Made by a program: the position numbers and the translations under genes. From positions 1-64,000 of the forward strand of contig JAJFLB010000056.1 of NCBI GenBank assembly GCA_021772915.1: a stretch of DNA of 64,000 nt. Reading direction: 5' to 3'. Source of the DNA: Gammaproteobacteria bacterium (GTDB lineage: Bacteria; Pseudomonadota; Gammaproteobacteria; Xanthomonadales; SZUA-36). Each line of letters opens with the position of its first letter. Positions within the stretch are counted from its first letter, which is position 1. The notes below the pieces were generated by a model. The model was not told the DNA's origin and ran no database searches. It saw only the letters and a program-made list of their open reading frames with translations. Positions 15,138 through 24,488 of the stretch are shown here, piece by piece.

Positions 15138-16250
15138 ATGAAAATTTACCTGTATGTGCTACTGACACTCACGCTCCTTGCGGCCTGCGCCAAAGAACCT
15201 GACCCAGCAAAGCGGGCGGTTGATATTGCCGCCGGCAAACAAATTGCCGAGACCAGTTGTTCCGGTTGTCACGGCATGGATGGACGTGGTGAAACAGCTG
15301 AAATCCCCAACTTGGCAGCTCAGCCCGATGAATACCTGGTTGAAGCCTTGCACGCCTACCGTGACGGCAAACGGATACACGCTGCCTTGCAGAATCTGAC
15401 CTTGAATATGAGCGAAGCCGATATCGCCAATATTGCCGGTTACTATGCCGGCATGCCTCCGCTGGAATCCCTCGTCGACACACCAACCGGCCAGGATGAA
15501 GCCGTCTACCAGGAAGGTGCTGTCGTAGCTGAAGTTTGCACCACGTGCCACGGTGAGAACGGTGTCAGTACCACGGCGGGAATTCCAAACTTGGCCGGCC
15601 AACAACCCATCTACCTGATTGTCTCGACGCAGGAATATAAGAACGGCAACCGTGGTCATGCGGAAAAAGCAGCCATGCTAAGTGGTCTCGAACGCGTTGA
15701 TATCGAGAAAATGGCCATGTACTTCGCCGCCCAGACCCCGCCCGTCCGTGAAGCACCGCCATTCGGTGATCCAGCGGCCGGAGAGCCCCTCTCCGCCAGT
15801 TGTGGTGGCTGCCACGGCGCACGGGGTGTCAGCCACGACCCCATGGTGCCCAGCCTGGCGAGCCAGGAACCCGGCTACCTGGTAACCGCCATCAAGGCCT
15901 ATCGCGACCAACAACGTGCACACGAGGATATGGTCACGGACAAGAGCGACCAGGAAATCAATGACATTGCCGTATTTTATGCGGTACAACAAGCCGAGGC
16001 AGCAATCGATCAGCAAAGCACGGTGCAGGAACTGGCGGCCACCTGTGATCGCTGCCACGGGACCTCGGTGGGTAACAAAACCCTGATGTTCCCCTCACTG
16101 CACGGCCAGAACCGCGATTACCTGATCAACGCCATGAAGGAGTACCGCGATGGTGCTCGCGGCAGTTCCATGATGCACAAGATGAGTTCCAACTACAGTG
16201 ATGAAATGATAACGGCCATTGCCGGCTACTACGCGGCACAACCTAATTGA
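15138..16250 (+). CDS. Tetraheme c4-like cytochrome lipoprotein
   Basis: The protein has 370 residues from the ATG at 15138, preceded by GAGG; the longer frame lacks a signal peptide at its N-terminus. The lipobox LAAC places the mature N-terminus on a lipid anchor. Four class I cytochrome c modules follow, each with CXXCH (CSGCH, CTTCH, CGGCH, CDRCH) and a GYYA- or FYAV-type C-terminal helix with a distal Met-type segment. It is an internally duplicated c4-like protein. It follows the CbcL-like gene by 128 bp and may shuttle electrons across the periplasm or to the outer membrane. A paralogue without a lipobox is at 20526-21767. Confidence 0.88.
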   Translation: MKIYLYVLLTLTLLAACAKEPDPAKRAVDIAAGKQIAETSCSGCHGMDGRGETAEIPNLAAQPDEYLVEALHAYRDGKRIHAALQNLTLNMSEADIANIAGYYAGMPPLESLVDTPTGQDEAVYQEGAVVAEVCTTCHGENGVSTTAGIPNLAGQQPIYLIVSTQEYKNGNRGHAEKAAMLSGLERVDIEKMAMYFAAQTPPVREAPPFGDPAAGEPLSASCGGCHGARGVSHDPMVPSLASQEPGYLVTAIKAYRDQQRAHEDMVTDKSDQEINDIAVFYAVQQAEAAIDQQSTVQELAATCDRCHGTSVGNKTLMFPSLHGQNRDYLINAMKEYRDGARGSSMMHKMSSNYSDEMITAIAGYYAAQPN

Positions 16251-16358
16251 ATTCATTGAATTGAAGCCTGGGCCACGGAACTGACCGGGACTTCAAAAAG
16301 GAATCAGTCAATCGGCAAGGCCCGCATTAACGCGCTTGGTCTGGTCTGGATTTTAACA

Positions 16359-16383
16359 GCGCCAGCAAAACGAATGCTGGCGC
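16359..16383. terminator. Hairpin between convergent genes
   Basis: GCGCCAGCA at 16359-16367 pairs perfectly with TGCTGGCGC at 16375-16383. An AT-rich stretch (TTTTAA) lies on the left side, which on the minus strand reads as an imperfect downstream A/T run. It lies between the convergent cytochrome genes and could terminate either. Confidence 0.45.
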
Positions 16384-16404
16384 CGTATCTAGCTTCGATA
16401 TGAA

Positions 16405-16728
16405 CTAACCGTCACACGGAAGCGTTGCATAATACGCTGCCAGATCAGTCATATCCTGGGTGCTCAGTTCTTCCGTGAACATCAGCATGATTTCATCCTC
16501 ATCGGTACGCTCACCGGATTTGTACGCTTCGAGCATTGCCAAGTGCTCCTTCGCATCCAGACCGGCAATCGATGGATTCTCTTCATCCCCTTTGCCATCC
16601 TCACCATGACAATCCACACAATCAGCAGCCAATTCCTGGCCCCTGGCCACATCTCCACCCGCCTGCGCAACTCCGACCGACAGTAACATTATGAACAGGA
16701 TCGCAACTAGCAGTTTTATACTTGACAT
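16405..16728 (-). CDS. Small periplasmic monoheme cytochrome c
   Basis: The 107-residue protein has a Sec signal peptide (ending VAQA before GGD), one CVDCH heme site followed by GEDGKG, and a C-terminal helix ending DLAAYYATLP. The internal YKSGERTDEDEI segment carries acidic residues and a Met (IMLMF) in the region of the distal ligand. This is a class I c553/c5-like carrier. AGGAGA precedes the start. Two close paralogues are at 20125-20445 and 29950-30270. The FNR-like box at 16820-16833 is about 98 bp upstream of its start. Confidence 0.9.
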   Translation of the reverse strand: MSSIKLLVAILFIMLLSVGVAQAGGDVARGQELAADCVDCHGEDGKGDEENPSIAGLDAKEHLAMLEAYKSGERTDEDEIMLMFTEELSTQDMTDLAAYYATLPCDG

Positions 16729-16819
16729 TTTGTGTCTCCTTTTAAGACCTACACACTAAAACTCATATTGTGTAGCTTCCGCTTTTTAGACAGGAGTTCA
16801 AGACTTATCGTTCAAGTAT

Positions 16820-16833
16820 TTGACCTAGGTCAA
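16820..16833. promoter_or_regulatory. Perfect Crp/Fnr-family palindrome
   Basis: TTGACCTAGGTCAA is a perfect 14-bp palindrome. Its centre is 98 bp from the minus-strand cytochrome start at 16728, while the second box (16872-16885) has its centre about 98 bp from the plus-strand start at 16976. Each divergent gene therefore has its own box at the same distance. Confidence 0.7.
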
Positions 16834-16871
16834 TTTGCCGAAAAACCCGCCCAAATTATTTGGAGCTATAA

Positions 16872-16885
16872 TTGATATAGGTCAT
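16872..16885. promoter_or_regulatory. Crp/Fnr-family binding site
   Basis: TTGATATAGGTCAT matches the FNR/DNR pattern with one terminal mismatch. It lies upstream of the multiheme cytochrome at 16976. Confidence 0.6.
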
Positions 16886-16975
16886 TTTGCTAATACAAAA
16901 ATAGGCACAGTATGCTAAATGGGAATGTGAAAATCACAGCGCCCAGACAATTGAAAAATCGATGAGGATAGTGCA

Positions 16976-18520
16976 ATGAAAAGAAATGTAATTTATCTGT
17001 ATGATAGGCGTTTCTCAGTAAGCTTCGTTGCTATTGTAGCGTGCGTGTTAGCGGTCCTCTCACCCGACATTGTGTTCGCCCAGACGTACGAGGGTGCCGA
17101 GTTCTGCCAGGACTGCCATGAGTCTCAGTACAGCGAATGGAGAGCTTCCGGCCACCCATTTAAGCTCATGAAGGGTACGGAAGCCCGGAACCGGCCCATA
17201 CCCCTGCCACAGGGATTCAAATGGGATGATATTTCTTACGTGATTGGCGGTTACCAGTGGAAATCGCGCTACGTGGACAATGACGGATACGTTATTACGA
17301 CAACCTTTGATAAAGATGGTAACGAGGTACCCGGTCACAATCAGTATAATTACCTGACCGGAACGTGGTCCGATTACCACGCCGGTGAGGTAGACAAGCC
17401 CTACAACTGTGGAAAATGTCACACCACAGGCTGGATAGCAGACGAAGACCATGCAACCGACAACGACCTTAGCGACAACCAGGACGGTCTGCCGGGGATG
17501 CATGGTACATTTGAGGCAGGTGGTGTTGAGTGCGAGGCATGCCACGGTCCCGGCTTTGAAATGGAAATTGACCGGTCCTCCGAACTCTGCGGAAGCTGTC
17601 ACATTCGCGGTGATAAGAATACCATTCCAGCCAAGGGCGGCTTCATACGTCACCACGAGCAATACAACGAAATTTTGGCGAGCCCGCATGAATTCGGCAG
17701 TTGTGTCATCTGCCACGACCCACACAAACGGGCTGAATTCTCCATCAAGGTTGATTGCGCAGGTTGCCACGAAACCGTTGCCCTATCTTATGCAAAAAAC
17801 GCCATGTCAGACTACGGCGTTGAATGCATAGATTGTCATATGCCCTACGCCACCAAATCCGCGCAAGCACTCGGTGACCACCAGGGAGATCTTAAAACCC
17901 ACCTGTTTTCAATTAACACGGACCCGACCGCCAACATGTTTACACCAGACGGTGGTTTTGTAGCCCTTGATTCCAAAGGGAAAGGCGCCGTAACACTTGA
18001 TTTCGCCTGCAAGCGCTGCCACAAAACTGCAGAGCTGGCAGAATTGGCCAAGTTTGCGAAGAATTTCCACAACCAAAACCTGGATGAAATCGGTCTTAAC
18101 CCGGGACTTACAGGCATTTGGGGGGCTGGCAAGTCACGCGATGGTGAGGGCTTCAATGTGGAAGTCGCTTACTCGAACGGCGTGTTGACCCTGATCGTTT
18201 TCTTCTACACCTATGACAATTTTGGTAACCAGGTGTTTTTGATGGCAACCGGACCGGTCACCACGGGCACGAGCACTGAGGTAACCGTGTATATCACCGA
18301 GGGACCGATGTGGGGTGATGATTTTGATCCAGCCGCTGTGGTAAGGACATTATGGGGTACGGGAACGTTTGACTTCCCGAAATGTACACTTGGCAATGCT
18401 TCTATGCGACCAAACCAGGCGATGAAAAACAAGGGCTTCACCGATTACCTGCAAACCCTTGTGCGTGACCTGACAGTGTCCGGTATTCAATGCCCGACAT
18501 TCGTCAATAATCCAAACTAG
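16976..18520 (+). CDS. Octaheme c-type cytochrome with C-terminal beta domain
   Basis: The 514-residue protein has a signal peptide (cleavage near VFAQ) and eight CXXCH motifs: CQDCH, CGKCH, CEACH, CGSCH, CVICH, CAGCH, CIDCH and CKRCH. The opening FCQDCHESQYSEWRASGH resembles c554 and octaheme oxidoreductase families. Residues of about 380-514 are not cytochrome. They carry GIWGAGKSRDGEGFNVEV, then FFYTYDNFGNQVFLMATG, a pattern also present at the C-terminus of the protein at 25523-26851. That part may be a beta-rich binding domain. No CXXCK site is seen, so a classical nitrite reductase role is unlikely; the substrate is unknown. A strong terminator follows. Confidence 0.87.
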   Translation: MKRNVIYLYDRRFSVSFVAIVACVLAVLSPDIVFAQTYEGAEFCQDCHESQYSEWRASGHPFKLMKGTEARNRPIPLPQGFKWDDISYVIGGYQWKSRYVDNDGYVITTTFDKDGNEVPGHNQYNYLTGTWSDYHAGEVDKPYNCGKCHTTGWIADEDHATDNDLSDNQDGLPGMHGTFEAGGVECEACHGPGFEMEIDRSSELCGSCHIRGDKNTIPAKGGFIRHHEQYNEILASPHEFGSCVICHDPHKRAEFSIKVDCAGCHETVALSYAKNAMSDYGVECIDCHMPYATKSAQALGDHQGDLKTHLFSINTDPTANMFTPDGGFVALDSKGKGAVTLDFACKRCHKTAELAELAKFAKNFHNQNLDEIGLNPGLTGIWGAGKSRDGEGFNVEVAYSNGVLTLIVFFYTYDNFGNQVFLMATGPVTTGTSTEVTVYITEGPMWGDDFDPAAVVRTLWGTGTFDFPKCTLGNASMRPNQAMKNKGFTDYLQTLVRDLTVSGIQCPTFVNNPN

Positions 18521-18540
18521 ATTTGCACTTTAGCAACGCA

Positions 18541-18574
18541 AAAAAAGCGCCGCCCGTTCCGGGCGGCGCTTTTT
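18541..18574 (+). terminator. Rho-independent terminator
   Basis: An A-run precedes a 10-bp perfect GC stem (GCGCCGCCCG pairing with CGGGCGGCGC) with a three-base loop, followed by a T-run at 18570-18574. It ends the octaheme cytochrome transcript. The flanking A-run would also make it work on the minus strand. Confidence 0.9.
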
Positions 18575-18740
18575 GTATCTGGCCCAGCAAGAGCATAGTT
18601 ATCAGCCCATGATGCTTACCGGACCAATCAGTTGGACTCAGAAATTGGTCAATAGCAGGTTTATCTTTTGGTCATCGTAAAGCCGTGTGGGTCGTGTGCT
18701 TGGTAGATGACGCGAGACGAGTATCAATATCTATACGTGA

Positions 18741-19181
18741 TCATCCTCGGTACCTGGAAATGTACTTTTCAAGAATACGAAGACTGTCCGAGAATCTTGT
18801 AACCGACAAGGCCCACGCCAACAACACCCCCAGACCATTGGCCAGCATGTCACTTACCTCAAAAAAACGCACACCGGTCAAATCCTGCAGAAACTCCAGA
18901 CCGATACCCATCCCGATGAAAAACAGTGCCCAGTAGAACTTCTGGCGTTTGCCGTGATAAATCTGTACGAACCATCCCATGAGTACGAAATAGCCCACGG
19001 TGTGTATAAGCTTGTCTGATATATCAAAGCCGGTACTAACGGGACTAGCGGCTAGTGTTTGATAGACAACCCATGTGATGAGCATATAGCCGATGACCAG
19101 CCACAGATGTCTATATTCCAGATGAGTATGCCTGGTCACTGTTGGAGTTTGTGACAACGGACACCCCTGCGCAAGCAGCAC
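18741..19181 (-). CDS. VanZ-like membrane protein
   Basis: The 146-residue protein has about four hydrophobic helices. It shows the VanZ-family pattern: DKLIHTVGYFVLMGWF near the middle, then GLEFLQDLTGVRFFEVSDMLANGLG. The start is a GTG at 19181 with GGTG upstream and is uncertain; the N-terminal 20 residues are polar. It lies 53 bp after the membrane cytochrome gene on the same strand and may be the last gene of that operon. The function of VanZ-like proteins of this size is generally unclear, and nothing here points to glycopeptide resistance. Confidence 0.75.
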   Translation of the reverse strand: MLLAQGCPLSQTPTVTRHTHLEYRHLWLVIGYMLITWVVYQTLAASPVSTGFDISDKLIHTVGYFVLMGWFVQIYHGKRQKFYWALFFIGMGIGLEFLQDLTGVRFFEVSDMLANGLGVLLAWALSVTRFSDSLRILEKYISRYRG

Positions 19182-19234
19182 ACCACCTTACCGGTGACGT
19201 TGGGGCTTAGACGTCGCTGAACACGCCTATCCAC

Positions 19235-20005
19235 TTATAGGGTATCTGTACCTTTGACAAACTCGGGTGGCTTGTAAAACCACATCTGGTACATGGAAAC
19301 CACCCACATTAAGGCAAAGCACAATCCCATCAAACCACCCGCTATCAGCACAACCCACGCAAACGGCGCAAAAAGTTTGGTGAAATACCAGGAGCTTACA
19401 TCCGCAGCAATACAAATAAACGGGGTAAACACCACCAGGCTCTTGAACCAGATTGGCCGCACATAGGCATGACTGAAAATAAAGCCCATGATAAAGAAAA
19501 TAAAGGTCACGCCAAACAGGTGTATGTGCGAAACCCGCACCAGCGTGTATAAATCGGTGCCCGTGTCCTGCTCGATCACGGTTTTGATATTGTCGAAACC
19601 ATCCAGGTTGCTTAAATGTGGATTGCTGCCGTCATGGCAGTCCAGGCAGTTTTTCGCAACGATGGGTTCAATCAGTGATTCGTACACTGCCTTGCCGGCA
19701 CCATCTTTAATCCAGCCCATAATTGCCTGGCTGTTGTCCGCAGGAAGCATGGCCGACATGGGGCCCCGCAGGGCGGCCTCCAGTTGTGTGCCCTCGGATG
19801 AACCACGGTAGGAAATCACGATATCCTCCACAGTTAGAGCAGGATTTCCGTCCTTGCCCGCATCGGAGGCATAAACATAGATCAGGGCAAACATATAACC
19901 CATACCAATCGCCAGCAGGGTTCCGGTAAACAGCGTGCGCATGCTGACCGGCAATTCCTGGAAATGCCGGTAAAGACGATGAATACGAACGGGAGACTCG
20001 CTCAT
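19235..20005 (-). CDS. Polytopic membrane protein with one heme-c motif
   Basis: The protein has 256 residues from the ATG at 20005, preceded by AGGAG. One helix (TLLAIGMGYMFALIYVYA) is followed by a periplasmic stretch of about 110 residues with a single CLDCHD motif (NCLDCHDGSNPH). Three or more helices follow (VTFIFFIMGFIFSHAYV, SLVVFTPFICIAADVSSWYF, AGGLMGLCFALMWVVSMYQM). It is probably a membrane-bound cytochrome subunit of the upstream NrfD-type complex. It lies 119 bp after the small cytochrome c gene. I do not recognise a named family. Confidence 0.75.
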   Translation of the reverse strand: MSESPVRIHRLYRHFQELPVSMRTLFTGTLLAIGMGYMFALIYVYASDAGKDGNPALTVEDIVISYRGSSEGTQLEAALRGPMSAMLPADNSQAIMGWIKDGAGKAVYESLIEPIVAKNCLDCHDGSNPHLSNLDGFDNIKTVIEQDTGTDLYTLVRVSHIHLFGVTFIFFIMGFIFSHAYVRPIWFKSLVVFTPFICIAADVSSWYFTKLFAPFAWVVLIAGGLMGLCFALMWVVSMYQMWFYKPPEFVKGTDTL

Positions 20006-20124
20006 ATTGTATTGCTCCTGATGGTGATCGGGCACACCTGTGCCTCGCCACCCTGATGCCGGCAAGCCATCCTCGGATCGATTATCCGGGCATCAAGGGT
20101 GGAGGTTATTATTATATACGGCTG

Positions 20125-20445
20125 TTACTCGGCCGGAAGCGTGGCGAAATAGGCCGCAATATCGGCCATATCCTTGTCACTGAGATCGACGACATAATCC
20201 ACCATCATTTCGTCTTCGTCGGGCCGCTCACCTGACTTGAACGCCTTGAGTTGGTCGAAGTGATAGCTCTTTTCAAGCCCGGCAATCCTGGGGATATCGT
20301 CATCGCCCAAACCATCATCACCATGGCAGTCGGCACAATCTACTGCCAGTTCTGCACCCCTGGCGGCGTCTCCGCCAGCCTGGAGATTTCCGGCCATCAG
20401 CAACAATACAAACATGGCAGCGATTATCAGTCTCTTGGTCAACAT
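20125..20445 (-). CDS. Small periplasmic monoheme cytochrome c
   Basis: The 106-residue protein has a Sec signal peptide (cleavage near LQAGGD), one CADCHGDDGLGDD heme site and a C-terminal DMADIAAYFATLP helix. AAGGAG precedes the start. It closely matches the proteins at 16405-16728 and 29950-30270, including the FKSGERPDEDEMM segment. It lies directly downstream of the tetraheme cytochrome in the second NrfD operon, so it probably carries electrons away from that complex. Confidence 0.9.
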   Translation of the reverse strand: MLTKRLIIAAMFVLLLMAGNLQAGGDAARGAELAVDCADCHGDDGLGDDDIPRIAGLEKSYHFDQLKAFKSGERPDEDEMMVDYVVDLSDKDMADIAAYFATLPAE

Positions 20446-20525
20446 GTCTTACTCCTTCTACTTAGATTGGGTGTTTATTCGTTGGTTCCACCGGGTTCGG
20501 CGTCTTGCCCTGTATGCCCGGCAAG

Positions 20526-21767
20526 CTATTCTTCAACGGTCTCCTGACAAGGTAATTCAATATAAACAACAGACTTGGGATCCTGTGCCGCATAGTAGGT
20601 AACAATGCGCTCAACATCGGCTGTGCTCAGGGGTTCGGTCATTGCATGCATCACCGTTCTGGTCCGGGTTTCATTCAAGTAGGCTTGCATGACTGTTCTC
20701 AGGTAGTCTTCATTTTGTCCCGCCAGCATGGGAAACCGGGGATCGGTACTGTTGCCATTGGCGCCGTGGCAGCGCTCACAGCGTGCGATCCACTGGGAGG
20801 TCTTCAGTGGTGTGCGTACGTTTCTCTGTACAGGTTTCTGGACGGCATAAAACGTTGCCAGGTTGACAAAGTCCTGCTCACTGAGCCCCTCGACAGCTTT
20901 AAGCATGGCATCGTGCTCACGCTTACTGCCCTTGTAGGCCTTCATTGCCTTGACGAAATAGCGTGCATCCTGACCCGCCAGGGTCGGTGTGATGCTGCCA
21001 CCGGCATTGCCGTCGGCGCCATGGCAAACCCCACACTCCGCTGCCAGCTGACGTCCCGTTTCAACGTCGCCATCACCCTGGGTCTGAGTGCCGGCGGGTT
21101 CCTGCACGGCGTAGAAAACACCCATCTGCCTGATTGTTGGTTCATCCAGTGCCCCCGCAAATTTCTTCATTAACCTGTGTTTGCGGCTGCCGTCGATATA
21201 GGCATGCATGGAAGTGACGAAGTACTCAGGATCCTGCCCGGTCAGGTTTGACATACCCGATGCCGTGCTGTTACCCGTTTCGCCGTGGCACTTAACACAC
21301 TTCCCTATCGCTTGACGGATACCCGAGAATGGGTCATCTCCCAATACGCCGGGTTCTTGGCCCTGTGCGGTCGTATCCGCTTTTCGTGCAGGTGTCAGGC
21401 TGGCGTAATAAGCCGCCACGGAAAGCATCGCCTCGTCATTGAGAAAGCGGCTGACTTTTTGCATGGAATCGTCTTCTCGATCACCTTCGTGATAGGCCAG
21501 CAATACGCGGTACAGGTACACAGCACGCTGACCAGCCAGGTAAGGTTGCCCCTCCCCGCTCTTCATGCCATCCATACCGTGGCAGTTTGCACAGGCTGTT
21601 CCAGCGACGGTTCGGCCCAACTCGATCATGTCTGTTGAAGGAAACAGGGCCGCTTGTTCGGCTTGCTGAACCGGTTGGGTCAAAACCGAGGCGGCCAGCA
21701 GCAGGCTTGAGACCGACCCAAGCAGTACTGCGGTGATACCCGGTAAAAGAGAAATGTGTATTCTCAT
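20526..21767 (-). CDS. Tetraheme c4-like cytochrome, secreted
   Basis: The protein has about 413 residues. The ATG at 21767 is used; the frame can begin at a TTG six bases earlier. The signal peptide (SSLLLAASVLTQPVQQA) lacks an obvious lipobox. Four class I modules carry CANCH, CVKCH, CGVCH and CERCH, each followed about 70 residues later by a YYAS- or FYAV-type helix. It has the same tandem architecture as 15138-16250. Its position between the CBS-domain gene and the monoheme cytochrome makes it the likely periplasmic wire of the second NrfD module. Confidence 0.88.
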   Translation of the reverse strand: MRIHISLLPGITAVLLGSVSSLLLAASVLTQPVQQAEQAALFPSTDMIELGRTVAGTACANCHGMDGMKSGEGQPYLAGQRAVYLYRVLLAYHEGDREDDSMQKVSRFLNDEAMLSVAAYYASLTPARKADTTAQGQEPGVLGDDPFSGIRQAIGKCVKCHGETGNSTASGMSNLTGQDPEYFVTSMHAYIDGSRKHRLMKKFAGALDEPTIRQMGVFYAVQEPAGTQTQGDGDVETGRQLAAECGVCHGADGNAGGSITPTLAGQDARYFVKAMKAYKGSKREHDAMLKAVEGLSEQDFVNLATFYAVQKPVQRNVRTPLKTSQWIARCERCHGANGNSTDPRFPMLAGQNEDYLRTVMQAYLNETRTRTVMHAMTEPLSTADVERIVTYYAAQDPKSVVYIELPCQETVEE

Positions 21768-21796
21768 ATTCAAATTATCTCACATGGCTATGTGGC

Positions 21797-22420
21797 TTAG
21801 CGAGATGCCCTTCTGCGGCCCGCGATATCTACCAGATCCTGGACCTCCAGGGTGTGGGGTTCCACCAAGCGGTGGGTAAGATCACCGCTGGATACCATAC
21901 CCAGCACCTTGCCATCCTCTACCACCGGCAGGTGACGGATACGTTGCGTGGTCACGATACCCAGCGCCTCGTCAAGGGTGGTTGCGGTTGTGATGCAGAT
22001 TGGGTCTCTTGTCATCACCGCAGATATCTTTGTGTTGGACTGCTCCATCCCCCCGCCCAGCACCTTGGTGATGGCATCTCTTTCCGTAAATATTCCCAGC
22101 AACTCTTCCTTGTCGATCACCAGCATTGCACCAATTCTGTGCTCGTTCATCTGGCTCACACAATCGGCCACCAAAACATCCGGACTGACCGAGTGAACCG
22201 ACGCGTCTTTGTCCGAGATCAAATTACCTACGGATTCGTGTTTTCCGGTCTTCCCTTTGCTGAAAAAGAAAATACCAAAACCCACACAGACAGCAAAGAT
22301 AAGTAATATGTAGAAAGACCATTCGAGCACCGGGGCCGGCAGGTCTACCTCCGCCGCAAAACTCACACCTGGCAGGAGCAATAGAAGAGCTGCTGTGGTG
22401 ATTGTGTCAGGTGGTCGCAT
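21797..22420 (-). CDS. Membrane-anchored tandem CBS-domain protein
   Basis: The protein has 207 residues from the ATG at 22420, preceded by GAGGAG. The longer frame would run into the upstream NrfD gene. A signal peptide (LLLLLPGVSFAAE) is followed by a transmembrane helix (WSFYILLIFAVCVGFGIFFF) and a cytoplasmic pair of CBS motifs, with DCVSQMNEHRIGAMLVID and TRDPICITTATTLDEALGIV, then RHLPVVEDGKVLGMVSSGDL. CBS pairs bind adenine nucleotides, so this may adjust the adjacent NrfD complex to energy state. That link rests on operon position (29 bp after NrfD). Confidence 0.85.
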   Translation of the reverse strand: MRPPDTITTAALLLLLPGVSFAAEVDLPAPVLEWSFYILLIFAVCVGFGIFFFSKGKTGKHESVGNLISDKDASVHSVSPDVLVADCVSQMNEHRIGAMLVIDKEELLGIFTERDAITKVLGGGMEQSNTKISAVMTRDPICITTATTLDEALGIVTTQRIRHLPVVEDGKVLGMVSSGDLTHRLVEPHTLEVQDLVDIAGRRRASR

Positions 22421-22449
22421 AACAATTTCTCCTCTTTTCCAGACCGACG

Positions 22450-23619
22450 TCACGTTTTTCCAGATCGCTCGACCCAAGGCGGGAACAAGCGCGTCAGCAA
22501 CCAGAGCAATAAAAATGGGATAATTAACAAAATGGAGGCAGAAGCAATGCTCTCGTGCCCCCAAAAAGGCATGGGATAAGTCAGTAAACCTTTACCCGTC
22601 TTGGCAATTTCCTGGCCACCGATAACCACGTTCCAACGCATCAGGAGCACGTTCATCAGTACCAGCAATGCACTGGTCGTGGCGCCAATGACAAAAATTC
22701 TACCACGCGTATTGAACGCAATCATGAGACCCATTATCGCCACCGGCAGCAGTGCGCCGAAACCAAATTGCAACACGAAATAGCGCCAGAACAAGGGTCC
22801 CTGCACATACTCCATGATCATCTCTACGCCCTCCTTTCCCTTGTATACCAGGTTGGCGAATTCCAGCCCCTCCAGGATGACGGTAAACATCAGGAAACCC
22901 CACAGTGCGTAGGTCAATCCCTTCAGACAGGCCTGGTCGATAACAACCCGGCGCAATTTTGACACCAACACATAAAGCACCATCAGCAGGGCAATACCCG
23001 AGACAATGGCCGAGAACAGGAAAATAATCGGCATCAAGTCAGACTCCCACCACTGACGGGCCTTGAGTGAGCCGTAAACAAAACCGATATAGCCGTGCAG
23101 TCCATGTGCGGAGGGAATACCCACAATGGCAAGCGTCAACAACCACTTGGCGTCGATCCTGCGGGCTCTGGGCGATACATCATCGGACCACAGGGTCACC
23201 GCCCGGTAAAAAATTCGCGCCAGACCGGTCGAGTTCTGGGCACGCTTTACATTATCTGCACGAAATACAAACCAGACCTCCAGAATCAACAGGATGGTGT
23301 AGAACGCAGCAAAAAACCCAAACATCGCAAATGCTGATGTCAGGTGTGGCGTAATCATGGAGTAATAGGACCGCTCCGCATGCCCCAGATGCAACAACAG
23401 GGGTGCGGGTACAAAGATCATGACACTCAGGGAGGTCAACAGGGCCAGGCGTGCAACCGGTTTAAACTGTTGCATGCCAAACACATGGTAAAAACTGGAG
23501 ACCGTAAATGCACCCGCCACCAGACCGGTCAGGTAGGGATAAATAACGATCAACACTCCCCACTGAATGATCGTCTCATTCGGGTAAACATAGCCAATAA
23601 AGGGGGCAACTTCAGTCAT
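22450..23619 (-). CDS. NrfD-type integral membrane quinol subunit
   Basis: The 389-residue protein has about ten hydrophobic helices, including LVAGAFTVSSFYHVFGM, MFGFFAAFYTILLILEVWFVF, and FWRYFVLQFGFGALLPVAIMG. It belongs to the NrfD/PsrC family and is only distantly similar to the protein at 6698-7909. It overlaps the Fe-S gene by 4 bp. It should oxidise or reduce quinone and connect to the Tat-exported Fe-S protein and to the membrane-anchored cytochrome at 24489. No catalytic molybdenum subunit is encoded nearby, so its electron partners are probably the cytochromes of this operon. Confidence 0.88.
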   Translation of the reverse strand: MTEVAPFIGYVYPNETIIQWGVLIVIYPYLTGLVAGAFTVSSFYHVFGMQQFKPVARLALLTSLSVMIFVPAPLLLHLGHAERSYYSMITPHLTSAFAMFGFFAAFYTILLILEVWFVFRADNVKRAQNSTGLARIFYRAVTLWSDDVSPRARRIDAKWLLTLAIVGIPSAHGLHGYIGFVYGSLKARQWWESDLMPIIFLFSAIVSGIALLMVLYVLVSKLRRVVIDQACLKGLTYALWGFLMFTVILEGLEFANLVYKGKEGVEMIMEYVQGPLFWRYFVLQFGFGALLPVAIMGLMIAFNTRGRIFVIGATTSALLVLMNVLLMRWNVVIGGQEIAKTGKGLLTYPMPFWGHESIASASILLIIPFLLLWLLTRLFPPWVERSGKT

Positions 23620-24449
23620 GACACGTCCTTATCAATACCGATGTAGAAACACATGGGCGCATTGCCGCTCTCCGGCTTGAGCACCTGCACCGGGTTGTTT
23701 CGAATAAACTCACTGACCGGGCTGGACGTGTCGTTCAAATCTCCGAACACACGCGTACCGGTCGGACAGACTTCCACACAAGCGGGCATCAAGCCCTTGG
23801 TGATACGGTGATAACACCAGGTACACTTATCGGAAACACCTTTTTCCTCCATGAAAAACCGCGCACCATAAGGGCAGGCCTGAACACAGTAACGACAACC
23901 GATACAGTAGTCGTGGTCAATCAGCACTGTTCCATCTTCCGCCCTGAAGGTTGCCCCGACCGGACAGACCTGGACACAGGCAGGATGCGCACAGTGGTTG
24001 CACATCTTCGGTACAAAGAACGCCTTGGTGACCTTTTTGTCTTTGTAACGGTTGTCGAAGCGATACTCGGATTCAGAACCCGAGGCCGCAATGTTTTGCT
24101 CATCCGCATGGCTGTCGACATGAACCTTTTCGTCACCTTCGAGATAAACATAGCGCTCAACCCAGGTGCGGAAATGCTGGGCATCACCTACCACATCGTT
24201 TTCGGCTTTGCAGGCCTCAACGCAACGCAGACAACCGATACACTTGGTGGCGTCAATTCCATATGCCCAGCGATGCTTGGTCCAGTCGTAGTCATCGGTG
24301 GGGAAAGATTTTGACCCCTCGCTGCCCGCCTCCTGCGTGTCTTGTGCAAGCAGGCTGCCACCGCCCGCCGCAATACCCAACCCAGTGAGCGCCTTTCCGG
24401 TTGAGGACAGGAACTGTCGTCGCTCCATTTTCTTCTTGTCATTTTTCAT
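23616..24449 (-). CDS. Tat-exported 4x[4Fe-4S] ferredoxin subunit
   Basis: The 277-residue protein has a twin-arginine signal (ERRQFLSSTGKALTGLGIAA). Cysteine clusters are CIGCLRCVEAC, CNHCAHPACVQVCP, CIGCRYCVQACP and CTWCYHR with CVEVCP, predicting four [4Fe-4S] clusters as in NrfC/HybA/PsrB-type subunits. GAGGAG precedes the ATG by seven bases. An insertion of about 50 residues between clusters I and II (ERYVYLEGDEKVHVDSHAD) is longer than in the region-1 homologue. It overlaps NrfD by 4 bp, so the two form a coupled electron-transfer pair. Confidence 0.9.
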   Translation of the reverse strand: MKNDKKKMERRQFLSSTGKALTGLGIAAGGGSLLAQDTQEAGSEGSKSFPTDDYDWTKHRWAYGIDATKCIGCLRCVEACKAENDVVGDAQHFRTWVERYVYLEGDEKVHVDSHADEQNIAASGSESEYRFDNRYKDKKVTKAFFVPKMCNHCAHPACVQVCPVGATFRAEDGTVLIDHDYCIGCRYCVQACPYGARFFMEEKGVSDKCTWCYHRITKGLMPACVEVCPTGTRVFGDLNDTSSPVSEFIRNNPVQVLKPESGNAPMCFYIGIDKDVS

Positions 24450-24488
24450 CGCATGTCTCCTCTTACACGACGCTCTAATCGATTTGCG